From Lycorma delicatula (taxonomy: Eukaryota > Arthropoda > Insecta > Hemiptera > Fulgoridae), in the NCBI RefSeq assembly GCF_047948215.1, contig NC_134456.1:63445529-63509528 (forward strand): a stretch of DNA of 64,000 nt. Reading direction: 5' to 3'. Position 1 is the stretch's first letter. Each line of letters opens with the position of its first letter. Below are positions 36,986-48,472 of this stretch, one piece after another. A model generated the notes under the pieces. That model was given only the letters and a program-made list of their open reading frames with translations. It did not search any database and had not been told where the DNA came from. The translations under genes and the position numbers were made by a program.

Positions 36986-37140
36986 TTTGTGGATCTCCGT
37001 GGCGGAGTTTCAACATTTCTTCCAGAGATCGCGGGTTCGATTCCCCATCATGCATAGCATTTTTCATAAGCTATAAATTTTCATTCTCATAGGACATATG
37101 AGCAAAGTAGTCAATACGCGTCATCTCAAAAATAATAATA
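36986..37140 (+). mobile_element. tRNA-derived SINE (family B), copy 2
   Basis: TCTCCGTGGCGGAGTTT then GATCGCGGGTTCGATTCCCC gives an A-box-like and a perfect B-box (GGTTCGATTCC, about 37031). The tail CATAGCATTTTTCATAAGCTATAAATTTTCATT matches the copy at 49795-49905 (AACATTTTTCATATGCTATAAAATTTCCATT on its own strand). It ends near a short A/T-rich (AAT)n at 37125-37143. Not a functional tRNA: no closed cloverleaf. Confidence 0.65.
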
Positions 37141-37149
37141 ATAAAGCTC

Positions 37150-38545
37150 CGGAAAAAATCAAACCCCATGTCCGTACAGTTACACCTACGGACACATCCA
37201 GGGCGGATAAGACATAGAACTTCGGTACTTTCACCTATTTCGATCAAAGGGGGATGTTTTGCTCAGAAGTTTCTTTGTGGATTACGGGAATGGCGATCCC
37301 GAGCTGGCCACAATTGTGCTTCTCACATTTACTGCTAGCACCAGATCCAGGAGGTATAACCGTTATCTTATTTTACCGACGTGAGCGGACTGCAGAGGGG
37401 GAGTACTTATTCCCCTCCTCAGTAATGGAAACCGAATTGGGGTGAGCCTGCTCCGCCGAAATCTTGCTCACTTCAGTCCTTGCTAGGGTTTGTCCTATGG
37501 GTAAGAGTATCGGAGCCCATGCTGGTATGTGCGAGTGCTGGAATGTCAGTATAGCGGGTCAGATTCCCCGTTCCCAGTTGGTTTTAAAACTGTAGGAGGT
37601 GACTGACTGAGGGATCCCAGGGAGAATCAATGATCTGGGGCATACCCAACCGCCTTTTCGTCCGCATTTTGCGACATATTGACTGGGGTAACTTCATTCA
37701 TGAAAACTTAACTTCCATGATTTCTATGACGAAGATTCCACATATAATTTCATTCTGGGTAGTCTTTGGCTTCACAAGCGAAGCGAAGAAAGAGCGTTTA
37801 GTTTGAGATATTTAAATCAGGGACGAACTACCAAACGGTGGTGAAGCGTTGCCAAATGTTTGGTGATAAAAAAGAACGAAAGAGATTTAACTAAGAAGTC
37901 CTTTTGTAATTGCTGCAGAGACTGCAGGAGGATCTGTTAAGGTAACAAGGAAGATTGCTATGCGACTGTTCGTTGCAACATCAACGACCTATAATCACTC
38001 CGCTACTCAGCCAAGAAGATAGGACTTACAGACGCTGAGGTTCTACCGCATGGTACGCTAATATCTCCAACGGAGTAGTTGTTTGCAAAGATTTTGTAGA
38101 GGAACTCTACGGAAAAGGAGTTGTTGCATGTCGATGACTGAACACATGACTCAACAGAGAAGTTCTACCCTCGGCGTCGCATGTCTAGACTTTAAAAAAC
38201 CCAAATGTCCCGAAAATATTTTCATAAAGATAAAGATTTTCATAAAGTAGATATTCGTCCATTCATCCCGACTTCATTGCGGTACTTTGCATGTCCGAGA
38301 CTCGTAAATACAGTTAGTCTAAGAAACAGATCTATCTGTAGTGACCTAGTGGAAACCTATCGCATCGGATGACCTGTGCAGTTGACCGGTTTGTGTCAAC
38401 TGCCGTGGCCGTCACTCTGCGAAATCGTCCGATTTATAAGGAGGAAGTAGCAATCCGAAAGATAAAGACCATTCAACACTTCAACGCTAGAAAAAAATCA
38501 CGTGTTGTAGATCACCGAAGGTTGCTTGTCATAAAGAGATGAACA
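37150..38545 (+). pseudogene. LINE ORF1 (gag-like) relic with 5'UTR-like leader
   Basis: A less AT-rich leader (37150-37760) resembles a non-LTR 5'UTR. ORF1-like pieces then follow in shifting frames: KIGLTDAEVLPHGT (about 38015-38056), ISNGVVVCKDFVEELYGKG then VVACR (38064-38130), FKKPKCPENIFIK (about 38190-38228), PFIPTSLRYFACPRLVN (38260-38310) with RSICSD, CVNCRGRHSAKSSD (38393-38435), a zinc-knuckle relic, and YKEEVAIRKIKTIQHFNARK (38437-38500). This order is typical of insect non-LTR ORF1 proteins, with the knuckles normally binding element RNA. Key Cys/His positions are partly lost and frames are broken. No ORF2 follows: the copy is 3'-truncated near 38545. Confidence 0.65.
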
Positions 38546-39647
38546 ATGACAATTTTTTAAAGTATATTGAAAAACAAGTTACTCCAGGACTACCGACAAG
38601 TTATATTTTGGTCATTGTTGCGCAGCTTACCATTATAAACAATAAAATAAAACTTCATCATCCAATTCACTGAAAAGAGATGTTCAAAATCGGCTCAAAA
38701 AAAATGTTCGTGTGTACGTATGTACGCACGTAAGAAGTTATACTTCTTTAGCGTGAATAAAAAAAGAATTTTTTTACACATTGAAACAAATTTAAATTGA
38801 GTAAAGCAATCGATAGACGGCATTTAATACCATGAATAAAAATTTGAATAAATAACAAATTAAATTAAACAATATTTATTTTTTACAGTTTAAAAAGTAC
38901 TGAAGTACTCGTTGTCATATAAAACAAAGTTATAGAATGTATTTCGATTAATTAAGTTCCATTAATTCTTCAGATGACGATTGAATATGCACGAGGCTTA
39001 TGATATGAAAATATGACACAAATAGGTTTTTATAGTATATTTTATCAAAAATGTTGTTTTTGGTAAATTTAAAATTATTTATGCAAAATCAAGAATTTGG
39101 CTGATTTGTGCTATTTCTGTCATGAAAAAAATATAAGTTTACTCATAAAAAATAACACTTACATAATATAATCTCAAATCTTGATAAACAATTTTCAGAA
39201 AAAAAAAATATATATATAGATAAGTTGCAATATAAATAAAATTTTATGAATGTGAACAATATTCACAGTTTAAAATATCCGCCTTCAGAAATCCGTGTAT
39301 ATTAATATATATTTATTACGACTCAATATCTGTTTTGTTTACAACACTCACTTAATTATATTGAACGAACGACTGACTGAATTAAACACTACACACATGT
39401 ATGTGCAAACTGTTCCACATGGGCCTGTGCATGGTGGGTTATATCGGCGAGCGCAACTTCCGTAACTTGCTGAAAAAATACTCTGATCAGTTTCTCCTAA
39501 TGCCCAAAATAAAATAAAAATAAAAAAATAAAATTAACTACGACCCATATCAAACAAAAAAAAATAACTTTTTTAGACATTTTCAAACTACAATGCCCAG
39601 AACCATAAAATGAATTAGACAAAATACTGAATAATAAAGTAATTACA
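38546..39647. other. AT-rich stretch without recognised gene
   Basis: A GC-richer patch at 39410-39475 (GTGCATGGTGGGTTATATCG and neighbours) is unplaced. A GTACGTATGTACGCACGTA segment sits at 38715. Otherwise AT-rich and featureless. Confidence 0.5.
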
Positions 39648-39974
39648 GTGCTTAGATTGCCACCTTACTATCTATCCAGATTTTAACTCGATTGAACTTG
39701 GAATCTTGTTAAAAAAAATTGTTTGAGACCGAAATATGTCCCACATGTCATTAACAGAACTGAGAGTCGTTACATTAGATGCAATATCGTCAATTTCTGT
39801 AGAATACTGGAAAAGATCAGTGTCAAAAGTTCAGAAGATAATGGGTTCTTTCTGGAAAACAGATGCGATAATAAAAGATGCCATTGAAAGCTTAATTATA
39901 AATATAGGGATTATGAGATATCAGGTAGTGATGACCAATTGGAAATTAATTCCAATGTAAGTGAAACTGAGTGA
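39648..39974 (+). pseudogene. DDE (Tc1-like) transposase C-terminal relic
   Basis: VLRLPPYY from 39648, then in a shifted frame IYPDFNSIELGILLKKIV with the last acidic residue in NSIEL, then MSHMSLTELRVVTLDAISSI with VEYWKRSVSKVQKI (39736-39860), FWKTDAIIKDAIESLIINI, and after another frameshift RDYEISGSDDQLEINSN to a TGA at 39972-39974. This is the C-terminus of the same superfamily as the relic at 10045-11200, including its acidic Ser/Asp-rich tail. The N-terminal two thirds is missing. Confidence 0.65.
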
Positions 39975-40599
39975 AGCTCAAAAATCGAGGGTTGTTGACC
40001 TATCACAGATCATAGTTCTACATAAACTGCAGTCGTAACTGGTTAAGAACTGTATTAAGGTGTATTGATCGTTTATTTAGTAGATGTATCATTTATATTT
40101 CTATCTCTATCTATAGCCAAACAAAACAACTGTGCTGCGCTCCTCCATTAATATAAACTTTGCGTTGTCGACTTGTAACATACTTTTCGCTGTAATAACT
40201 TTATATGTTTATAATTTTTATGTTATCTTATATTTTTTCCAATACCGTTTTTTTATTGATTCGAGCAAATGTATTTTAAGCTTGTAAGTTACTTTTGCTT
40301 GAGTGAACTGGTTTCTATCATATAATTGAAAATAACAAAATTCGTTAATTTAAGGTTTCTTTTAACTGTTTAACGAACATTGTCTTCCTTTTCATTATAC
40401 TTTATTATCTATTCACTCCTATTTATTAAAAAAAAAGTTCCCTCACTTTTGTATAATCTATATCGTTTAGTACTGTACTAATTTTTTGTTTCACCTAAAA
40501 AACAGTCATCAGAAAATTTTATCTTTATTCTCTCACCTCAGGTTGTTACTTCTATCTCAAGATTTTCCTTCAAGTTGTCTGTTGTTTCTTATGTTTATA
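39975..40599. other. AT-rich stretch without recognised feature
   Basis: Nothing recognised on either strand. It may include an eroded continuation of the reverse transcriptase relic that begins at 40600. Confidence 0.5.
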
Positions 40600-40960
40600 A
40601 GTTGGTGAAGCTATGGGAATAGATCATAACCTCACCTCATTCCTTTCCGCTCCGAATTTTGTCTTTCCTGGTCAAAGCTGTTTGATTTTTATTCAGCTTA
40701 CAAAAAAAAACCGTTTTACCCTAGATTTCAAGCTTATTCTTTTTATGATTTTAAAGATTTCTTTACGGTTCACATTATCAAACGCTTTCTTAATATTTTA
40801 ATATATAGATAAGTGCCTTGAAAGCAGCTTTGTTTTATTTAGCCTCCTTTTAAGATAAATATGAGTATAAAAATTCCTTTCTTATACACATCCCTTTTTC
40901 TAAATCCGAACTGATTTTCGTCTAGTACATCTTCTATGTTATGATGTTAAATTCCTCCAA
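40600..40960 (-). pseudogene. RTE-like LINE reverse transcriptase relic
   Basis: The minus strand reads IEDVLDENQFGFRKRDVYKK (about 40950-40880), the ENQFGFRKG motif of reverse transcriptase, and then in another frame KKAFDNVNRKEIFKIIKRIS (40791-40730), the palm motif with the first catalytic Asp. Wording of both motifs fits the RTE/CR1-like LINEs of arthropods. It is short, with frameshifts. It may come from the same family as the relic at 58610-59640, which carries the later RT motifs. Confidence 0.6.
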
Positions 40961-41795
40961 TTTTTTTTTCTTTTGTCTCTATGTTGGAAACAATAAATAT
41001 AAAAAGAAAAGTAGTTTGCATACTTATCTGTTCCTACTACCTTTGTTATTTCACTGTTACGTTTTTATTATGCAATTTTACGTTCTTTGCAATCAATAAA
41101 AATTATTTGGGTAAAATTTAAAATTTTCATTTTTTCCACATATCTTAGAATGTTTTATTACTCCATTCAGCGGAATAATTAAAACATTCTGGGTTTTTAA
41201 TTACTGATTTATGACTTTAATTACTTTTAATTGAGTATTAAAAAAATTAAATACATTGCACGTTTAAATTTATAAATTTTTTTTTAACAAGTTTCTGTTA
41301 TTTAATTTGATTTAATATAACTAAACGACCTTGGCTTTAAAAAAATCAGATAATTCTGATTTTTGTCTCTAATGTACATTAAAATTTTAGTGCAATATTT
41401 TCTCTTGAAAAACGGCAACAAAAAAATATTTTCTTTCAAAACTTATTTTCCTCTACTGAGTTTAAGCACGTATAAAAAAATACTGTTTCAGATTAAAATA
41501 TTTTGTTACTTTATATTATCTGTTTGATAAAGTATGGCTACGACACGTAAAATCCATCTGAAGTAAAAATCAGAATTACACTCTCAGGCATACACCATTC
41601 CCAATGGTGTATGCGTTCGAATTGGTGGCGTTCATTATACACCAAGACCCAATGAAGAACAAATTGAAAGTGCAACTTGTAGGGTTGAATAACCTCCGAA
41701 TTTCGGTGGGCTCGGTTCAGCAAAGAAAGTAATGTAAAACGACTACAGTCCTCGTTTTCTTAGTAAACCTGACGAGGGTTAATTCTTATTCTTGA
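40961..41795. other. AT-rich stretch with a strong hairpin
   Basis: A perfect 12-bp inverted repeat GCATACACCATT/AATGGTGTATGC with a 3-nt loop is at 41588-41614, inside a less AT-rich segment (41530-41760) that looks repeat-derived. The candidate upstream target duplication of the R1-clade element, ATTCTTGA, is at 41788-41795. Confidence 0.5.
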
Positions 41796-42107
41796 AACAT
41801 TGTTGAGCTATTAGGCGAGGCGGTCGTGTTTTGTGATGCTCTGTACTTGCTGTTCAATTCTACGTATTCCGTTGTTATTGTTATTGTTTTGTTTCTTTGT
41901 TCGTTTCATTGAATTTTTTTTATATTGTTTTGTTCATTTATTTGGAGTTTCCTGGATTACTTTTGTCGTTTTACTTTTTACGTTATTATAACCTAACTGG
42001 GCAGCCATATTGTTTGTTTACATTTACCCAGCTGTTGTTTGTTTACGATTTTGACTTTGAAAATTTTCTTGTTTTGGACTTACAATTTTTTGTAAATTTT
42101 TGCTGTT

Positions 42108-42990
42108 ATGTGTGATTCTGGCGGGTCTCGAGGTGTGGTCCAGGCTACGGGTATGGAGTCTCTAGCCTCTCCTGGCAAGCAGAAGTCTAGTAGAAGAGGA
42201 CGGGCGGTTCGTGGACCCCGGGGAGAATAATCCGCAGACGGTGTGAGTAGGCCATCAGTGCTTCCGGATGCAGAGTCGAGTCAGTTGTCAGAGAATCTTC
42301 GCGTGCAGAATAAGAGGAGGGAGGACAAATACTCAGTGCACTCGATGCGGCGTCAATGTAGGTCGGCTACCTCCTCGATATCAGATAGTGATGACTGTGG
42401 TGATTTCGCTGATATTGGGAGTGATCTTTCCGAAGAGGTAGGACCTGGTTTGGTTCCGGTGTTACCCTCCTCGACAAGTCAAGATGTTCAGGTTGGGAGA
42501 CGACCGTCGGAAGGGTGGATATGACCTCGTCTGAGAGGGGTGAGAACAGCCAGAACTTGCTAATCTCTATAGAGGTGTTGCCTTCAGCTGGAACAAGATA
42601 TGAGATGGTGACTGAGGTGAACCCCTCTCCCCGCCATCAGTCTGTGGCTGACGGCGAGGAGAGGAGGGGGATCCGAGTGATAAAGTGAAGGGGCAAAGGA
42701 ATGGATTAGTGGCTCTTTTAGAAACACTGGAAAGCACGAACGATAGGTTTCGCAACGCAGTAGATAAAGATTGCAAGTGAGAGTTACAACAGCTTCAACA
42801 GTATATGGCCGAACTGGTGATTGGGGTGGCCAATTATAAGTAGACCCGTTCTAAGCTAAGACCCGCACCGTTCTAAGCTTTGCTTCCGGTGCAACGGCGA
42901 AGGCCATAAGAGAAGTGAATATCGTCAACGTGAAGGAAACATAGCAGACAGGGTGACATCATGTATCGGAGGTGATGGTGATGGCTATCA
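42108..42990 (+). pseudogene. R1-clade element ORF1 (gag-like), broken
   Basis: From ATG 42108 (MCDSGGSRGVVQATGMESLA) the frame meets a TAA at 42228-42230, continues to a TGA at 42522-42524 with Ser/Asp-rich sequence (SSISDSDDCGDFADIGSDLS), and is then carried on in other frames. A zinc knuckle LCFRCNGEGHKRSEY lies at 42878-42922: Cys-x2-Cys-x4-His is kept but the last Cys is Tyr. R1-type ORF1 normally has several CCHC knuckles near its C-terminus that bind RNA; I see only this one clearly. ORF2 follows almost immediately. Confidence 0.75.
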
Positions 42991-43011
42991 CGGCGAAAAC
43001 TAAGCTTGCTG

Positions 43012-45870
43012 ATGCGTGTTCTACAATTTAACACTAATCGGAGTGGCAAAGCCATGGATGCATGCTGGGAGGTGGCTGCTCGGCTAGACACAGACATTAT
43101 TGTGGTCAGTGAGACTGATCGGAGGACAGTCGCGGACACCAAATGGACTGTGGCAGCGAATACAGATACGGCAGTACTAGTGGTCTCTGCGACTATGGCG
43201 GTGCATGGCAAGGGCTCGGGATCGTGCTATGTGTGGGTCGAACTAGCAAAGCTAATAATGTATAGTGTTTATCTGTCCCCTAATATTGACCTGGCGGCCT
43301 TCGAAAGAGTGGTGAAGGACTTGGTCAGAGACATCGGGAGGTGGAGGGTGAAAGATGTCCTAGTTGGAGATGATTTCAATTCAAAATCCAGGACTTGGGG
43401 GAGCCAGGTTGAAGATGTAAGAGGGCGCGTTTTGGAGGATGCGATATTTTCAGTAGACCTCCATTGCATGAACCGGTGTGGGGAACGGATGTTCGTAAAG
43501 TGTGGTCGGGGGGGGGGGTGTTTCTACCCCGGACCTGATTTTTGTAAGCATGAGGTCTGCACGGCGGCTGACGGGTTAGAGGGTCCTGGAGGAGTAGTCA
43601 CTCAGTGACCACCGCCTGATAGCATATGAGGTTGACGGAGTTGTTCTGGGAGGACAAGTGGGTATGAGAAAAACCCGCTTTGACCATAGTAGAGAGGAGC
43701 AATTTCGGGCTGTGGTCGGAGCTGGATTCGAGGAACATGTGATAGTTGATCCGAACATCTTAACAGATGTGGTTTGTAGAGCGGGCAGAGAAACTGGAGT
43801 CATTAAGGACACAGACCCTGCTCACCGAGGAGTTTACTGGTGGAATCCTGACCTGGCAGTTCTAAGAAGAAGGTGTATGGCTAGTCGGCGACGCCTTCAA
43901 CGAGCCCAGCGACGGGGTGTGGATCTGGAAGATGAGCTTCATCGACCTCGGACGCTCACGAGAGAGTACAAGAACGGTATAGTGGTAGTCAAGAAAAGAA
44001 AGTGGTTACAATGGTGTGTGACTCGGTTGACGTCGATCTCTGGGGCTATGCCTATCGGATCGTGACGAAGAGATTCAGGAGGAGCTTACCGGTCTTGTCT
44101 AAAGATGATTTGGTGAAGAGTGCAAGAGAGCTGTTTCCACGAGCTGGTGGCGGAGGAAGTCGTTCCATTCACCCTCAATGATTTGACTGCTGCTGCCGAA
44201 ACTATTAAGGGTGGCAAGAGTCCGGGACTGGACGGGATCCTTTCTGAGGTTTTGAAGATCACTGTAGAGACCGTGCCGGACAAGGTCCTACAGGCCATGA
44301 ACACAGTTATTTACAACGAGTGGATGCCTGACAGGTGGAAGGGTGCAAGGTTGGTTATGCTGCGGTAGCAGGTTGGACGTCTGGATGTTCTGTCGGCTTA
44401 TAGACCGTTATGCCTATTGGACTGGTTCACCAAATTATTGGAGAGAATGTTCCTGCGGAGATTGAATGAAGGAGTGGAGGCCTCTGGAGGGCTGCATGCA
44501 GATCACTATGGCTTCCGAGTTGGAAGCTCAGCGCTGGACGCCGTTGGGAGAGTTCTGAGCATTGTGAGGCCAGCGGTTGCAGGGACATGGCGGACCAGAA
44601 GAATTGGGGCAGTTATGTTCTTGGATATTCGGAATACCTTTAACGAAGTTCCGTGGCAAGTGATGTAGTGATGATTCGCGAATTACGGGACAGGCAAATC
44701 CCGCCATACCTAAGAAGAGTCATACAGGAGTATTTCAGACAGGTACGTGATCGGAAATTTTAAGGAGGGAGAAGAAAAGTTCTCTGTCGAAAGGAGTGTC
44801 CCTCAAGGGTCAGTCTTGAGTCCATTTTTGTGGAACATAGCATTCGATGGAGTATTACGACAGGAGTATCTGGAGGAGGTCACACCAGTGGCGTTTGCAG
44901 ATGATCTGGTTTGATGTTAGTCAGTAAAACCGAAGACGAGCTGATGGCTGTTGGGGAGCAGTGGGTGGACTTGATGAGGGGATGGCAGACCACTAATGGA
45001 CTGAGAATGGCAGATGATAAAGTGAAGGTGGTTGTCATGACTGGACGCCAGAGATTGAGACCTCTTCGATTCCGGGTGGGTGAAACGTTTGTGTACCCCA
45101 GCCCGGCGGCGAAGTATCTGGGGATTTGGATGGATAGGCACTTTCTCCACACATGTCTTTCTCCATACATGTTGAGGAAGCTGCCAGAAAGGGCGAGCGG
45201 GTTGTCCAAGCCCTGACAAGGTTGATGAGCAATATGGGTGACCCCAGGACAACGAAGAGGAGGACCAGTGTATACTCTTCAGTAGTGCTCTACGGGGCGT
45301 CTGCTTGGGTTAGTGCTCTTGATAGGGCACGCAACAGAAGGAAGTTGAGCCAACAACGACGGCTCAATCTGCAGGTTATCGCAGAGTACCGCACGATAGG
45401 TACAGAAGCGGCGTCAGTCATACCTGGTGTGCGACCGACTGATTTGCAGGCCAGGATGAAACATTCTATTGCTTCGGGGAGTGAGAGGAAAGTGGCTGTC
45501 AATGAGATGTTCAGAGGTTGGAACGACAGGTGGAATGCGGTGGAGACGGACAGTGGACACACCGGCACATCAATGACGTCAGGAGCTGAGTAGAGCGGAA
45601 GCACGGTGATACCAATTACGAGCTCACCCAGTTTCTATCAGGGCACGGGTGCTTTAAAGATTACCTGTCCGTAATCTTAATAATAATGAAGGGTAATGAG
45701 TAGTAGTACCACGAGATGCTGCTATGATTGTGCGGAGCCGGATATTGCAGAACACGTAGTGTTCTGCGTGAAGTGGAGTTACTTGAGGGCTGCCATGATG
45801 AGCCACGGCACAGTAAATGTGGATAATATAAAAAGTGTGATATTGGGTGACAGAGAAGCTTAGACGACAA
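43012..45870 (+). pseudogene. R1-clade element ORF2: endonuclease and reverse transcriptase, frameshifted
   Basis: ATG at 43012 gives MRVLQFNTNRSGKAMDACWE. The APE-type endonuclease runs to about 43620: VSETD, VYLSPN, VLVGDDFNSKSRTWGS (Asp-x-Asn kept), then, after a frameshift at a G10 run (43508-43517), STPDLIFVSMRS and SDHRLIAYEV. The linker has RGVYWWNPDLAVLRR. Reverse transcriptase: FTLNDLTAAA, GGKSPGLDGI (44210-44240), YGFRVGSSALDAV (44510), MFLDIRNTFNEVPW (44615-44656), SVPQGSVLSPFLWN, and FADD (44894-44905), the catalytic pair, just before another frameshift (about 44912). Then AAKYLGIWMDRH, SSVVLYGASAWVSAL, YRTIGTEAASVIPGVRPTDL, and a C-terminal Cys-His motif CYDCAEPDIAEHVVFC (45720-45767). 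At least five frame breaks: inactive, but motifs are well kept. Confidence 0.9.
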
Positions 45871-46162
45871 TGACGACTGCGGTGTCAGCTATAATTAGAT
45901 ATAGCCCTAGGGGATGTGCGGCGGGGGCTCCTCGTAGTCGTCGTTCGCCAATGATCCCCTGGGGAAGTCGCTCTGGCTATTCTAATTCGGTGACAAGAGC
46001 GTCCGGGTGAATGCGCAGGGGCTGTGTACATACCATGTGGATTAGGTCTCACCTGCGTGACTAGGGGGAGGTTTTTTAGGGAGTGAAAGCCCCGCACTTG
46101 CCGTCAGAGCGGGCCTGGCGACGGCTGGCAGTGCTTTTTCCTCCTCCTACGGAAAAAAAGGA

Positions 46163-48427
46163 ATTCTTGAGAGTATGTTATTTGTGGCTCATGTCAGGTC
46201 GCCTGTAATCACTACTACTTTGCAACTTGTCATGCATACTATTCCGAGTAGATTTGAGCCTCTTATATTCCCAATTACTGGAAGTTTTAGAAGACTTTTT
46301 GGGTACATAATTTTTTTGTGAAGTATTTAAAAAATTACTATGTAATATGTCATAGAAAATATAGAATTTTTATTTACTATTTTTAATTAAATTCACATTT
46401 TAGGTCTTTAGTACTTTAAGCTCTTTTATGGAATATACAATAAATTTACTGCAACTAAATGAAATTCCAAAGCTATGTTAAGCTACATTGTTACGGTTAT
46501 GCTTTTCGGTATTTCCTGTTTAAAAGCGAAACAGCTAATATAGAATTGATATGATAAGCGCCATGTAGTATGATATTTGTATCTACACATGTGTGAGTAT
46601 TGATATTTCGAATAATCCACGTTTGATTCTGTTATTGTACAGTAAATCGGCTATCAAAATATTAAGCCTACATTAGGTAGGTTTCATCCAGTAATAAGTA
46701 GGATTACACGTACAGTATGATGACGGAGTAGGAAGGGTTGATTTGTAATGAAGGTGAGACAATTAATGTTTAAGCTTAGAGTGAGTTTTCCTCTATTTTG
46801 TGAAAACATGCCTTAATACTAATATTAACCTTTAATACTAACTCGGTCGAAATATTATGTGACTGTACTCTTCTATATGTAAATAAATATGGTAACTTGT
46901 TTCTAACACTAATGTTATTTAGCAAAAATCATTCTCAGTTAATATTGTTGATAATATCCAGAATTGAAAGTTTTTTATGGATAACATTTAATTACGATGC
47001 CTGTTTACTATACTTTTTTAGAGATTGAAATATTTTAATTGATTTTTAAAAACTCCGGATAGTATTTACTCAGGAAAAGTTTATTTAAAAAAATCTATAT
47101 AATTCTCCTTAAAATAATAATAAAATGAAACAGATTGATTACAAATTTTATAATTTACTTGGCATTATTTAAAATTATTATATTGGTTAGTGAACTGGCT
47201 TTATAGGAATCCTGGTTTTCTTTTATGAATCTTTACCGTGTGGCAGACTGGCAGCCATTTGGTGAAGATAACGTAGTTGAGACTATTATATCTCTAAATT
47301 ACCACCGGAATGAATTGTAATTTTAGCGTTTAGATATTTCACTTCCATATTTTTTGTTTGACGATTTTGAACGCGAACTCATTTCAATTCGTTATAATTT
47401 TTTTGACTCGTAGTGAAAAAAAGGCTATATGTATGGATTATTATATAAAACCATAACATTAAACAAAGTAAATTAAAATTCGGGGTTTTCTTTCTCTCCA
47501 TTTACAGGAAAACGTAATCACGTCAAAATATGAACAGGATAATTTAATGGTATTCGAAAAGTTACTGAATATGTTTTGAAAAAAAATCTAAAATTGTTAT
47601 AATTATACATTAAACTGCTAATTCATGGAAACTTTCCTCACAAAATAACAAATTTAATTTTTCTTAGTACAGTCAAAAATACAACAGCTTTTTAACGATA
47701 TTATTTATTTCAGAGCTTCCATAAAAATCTGTTTTGTCTCTTTTGTTACCAGTAATTTGATTGGTGTAATATAATTTATATGGTATGATAACTCCCAACT
47801 CAATTAGTTTATTACTAATGTGCTCTAGAACATCTAAAAGCACTCGGTTACCGAATGGACACCAGTCTATAACACAGGCTAAATAGATGTAGTGATGCAA
47901 CTGGAGTACCACTTTTAAACAGAAATTAAATCTCTTTGTCATATCTTATAAAAAGTTTTTTTTTCAATAAAGTGCTAAATTGATAAACTAGTGTACAAAA
48001 GTTATAAAATCGAATTTTATAAAATTACGTAAACTTTTCCGCATTGTTTATAAAAATGAATTGTATAATACATTTTATAGCTATGTTATTCCAAATGTAT
48101 GAATAATTTTATTGTGTATGAATAATACATATGCTTCATCATATCTCAATATTTTTATCAATCACTGAATAACTTTTATGGCTTTGTATTGTAACGCATA
48201 AATATATGCATTAATAATAATAATAGTTGCAATTTATGTAATGCTAAGTAAATATATTGTATTAATAAACTCTAGTTTTGTTAATTATAGAATAAATGAA
48301 TAAATTTTCAAATAATTCTTAAATTTAAAATAGAAATTTCTAAATTAAAGTATAATTATTTTTCGGTTTAAGTATTCAGTTTAACGAATACTAAAATTGA
48401 GGGAGTTTACTAATAAGTGCACATTCT
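46163..48427. other. AT-rich stretch without recognised gene
   Basis: No coding homology found, although this lies immediately downstream of the Amph first exon on its strand and was checked for a second exon. The 89-codon minus-strand frame at 47673-47942 has no amphiphysin-like content and no recognised motif. Confidence 0.55.
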
Positions 48428-48472
48428 CAGACCAGCGCTCTTAGCAATTCAGCCGATCTGAACAACCTTTAT
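48428..48472 (-). repeat. tRNA-like 5' half fragment
   Basis: The minus strand reads CAGATCGGCTGAATTGCTAA then GAGCGCTGGTCTGAGAATG, resembling the D-arm and anticodon arm of a tRNA (GGCTGAATTG..TAAGAGCGC). No B-box or acceptor stem follows. Likely a broken SINE head or tRNA fragment. Confidence 0.35.

Larger units (their letters stand above)
41796..46162 (+). mobile_element. R1-clade non-LTR retrotransposon, near full length
   Basis: A 4.4-kb plus-strand element with a 5'UTR (to 42107), ORF1 (42108-about 42990), ORF2 (43012-about 45870) and 3'UTR ending at an A-run (46153-46159). GC content is far above the surroundings. ATTCTTGA at 41788-41795 and 46163-46170 is a possible 8-bp target duplication that would define the ends (tentative). 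Domain order endonuclease, reverse transcriptase, CCHC without RNase H, and motif wording, fit the R1 clade. It does not sit in 28S rDNA, so it is not a canonical R1 insertion. It lies opposite to the Amph transcript. Few stops and frameshifts make it the youngest LINE in the window. Confidence 0.85.

Noticed and set aside
41897..42115. 72-codon plus-strand open frame, Phe/Leu/Tyr-rich
   Set aside because: It lies in the AT-rich 5'UTR of the R1-clade element, overlaps the ORF1 start in another frame and has no motif.
44880..45252. Overlapping minus-strand open frames of 65-111 codons
   Set aside because: They are antisense to the reverse transcriptase of the R1-clade ORF2 and reflect its GC-rich codon use.
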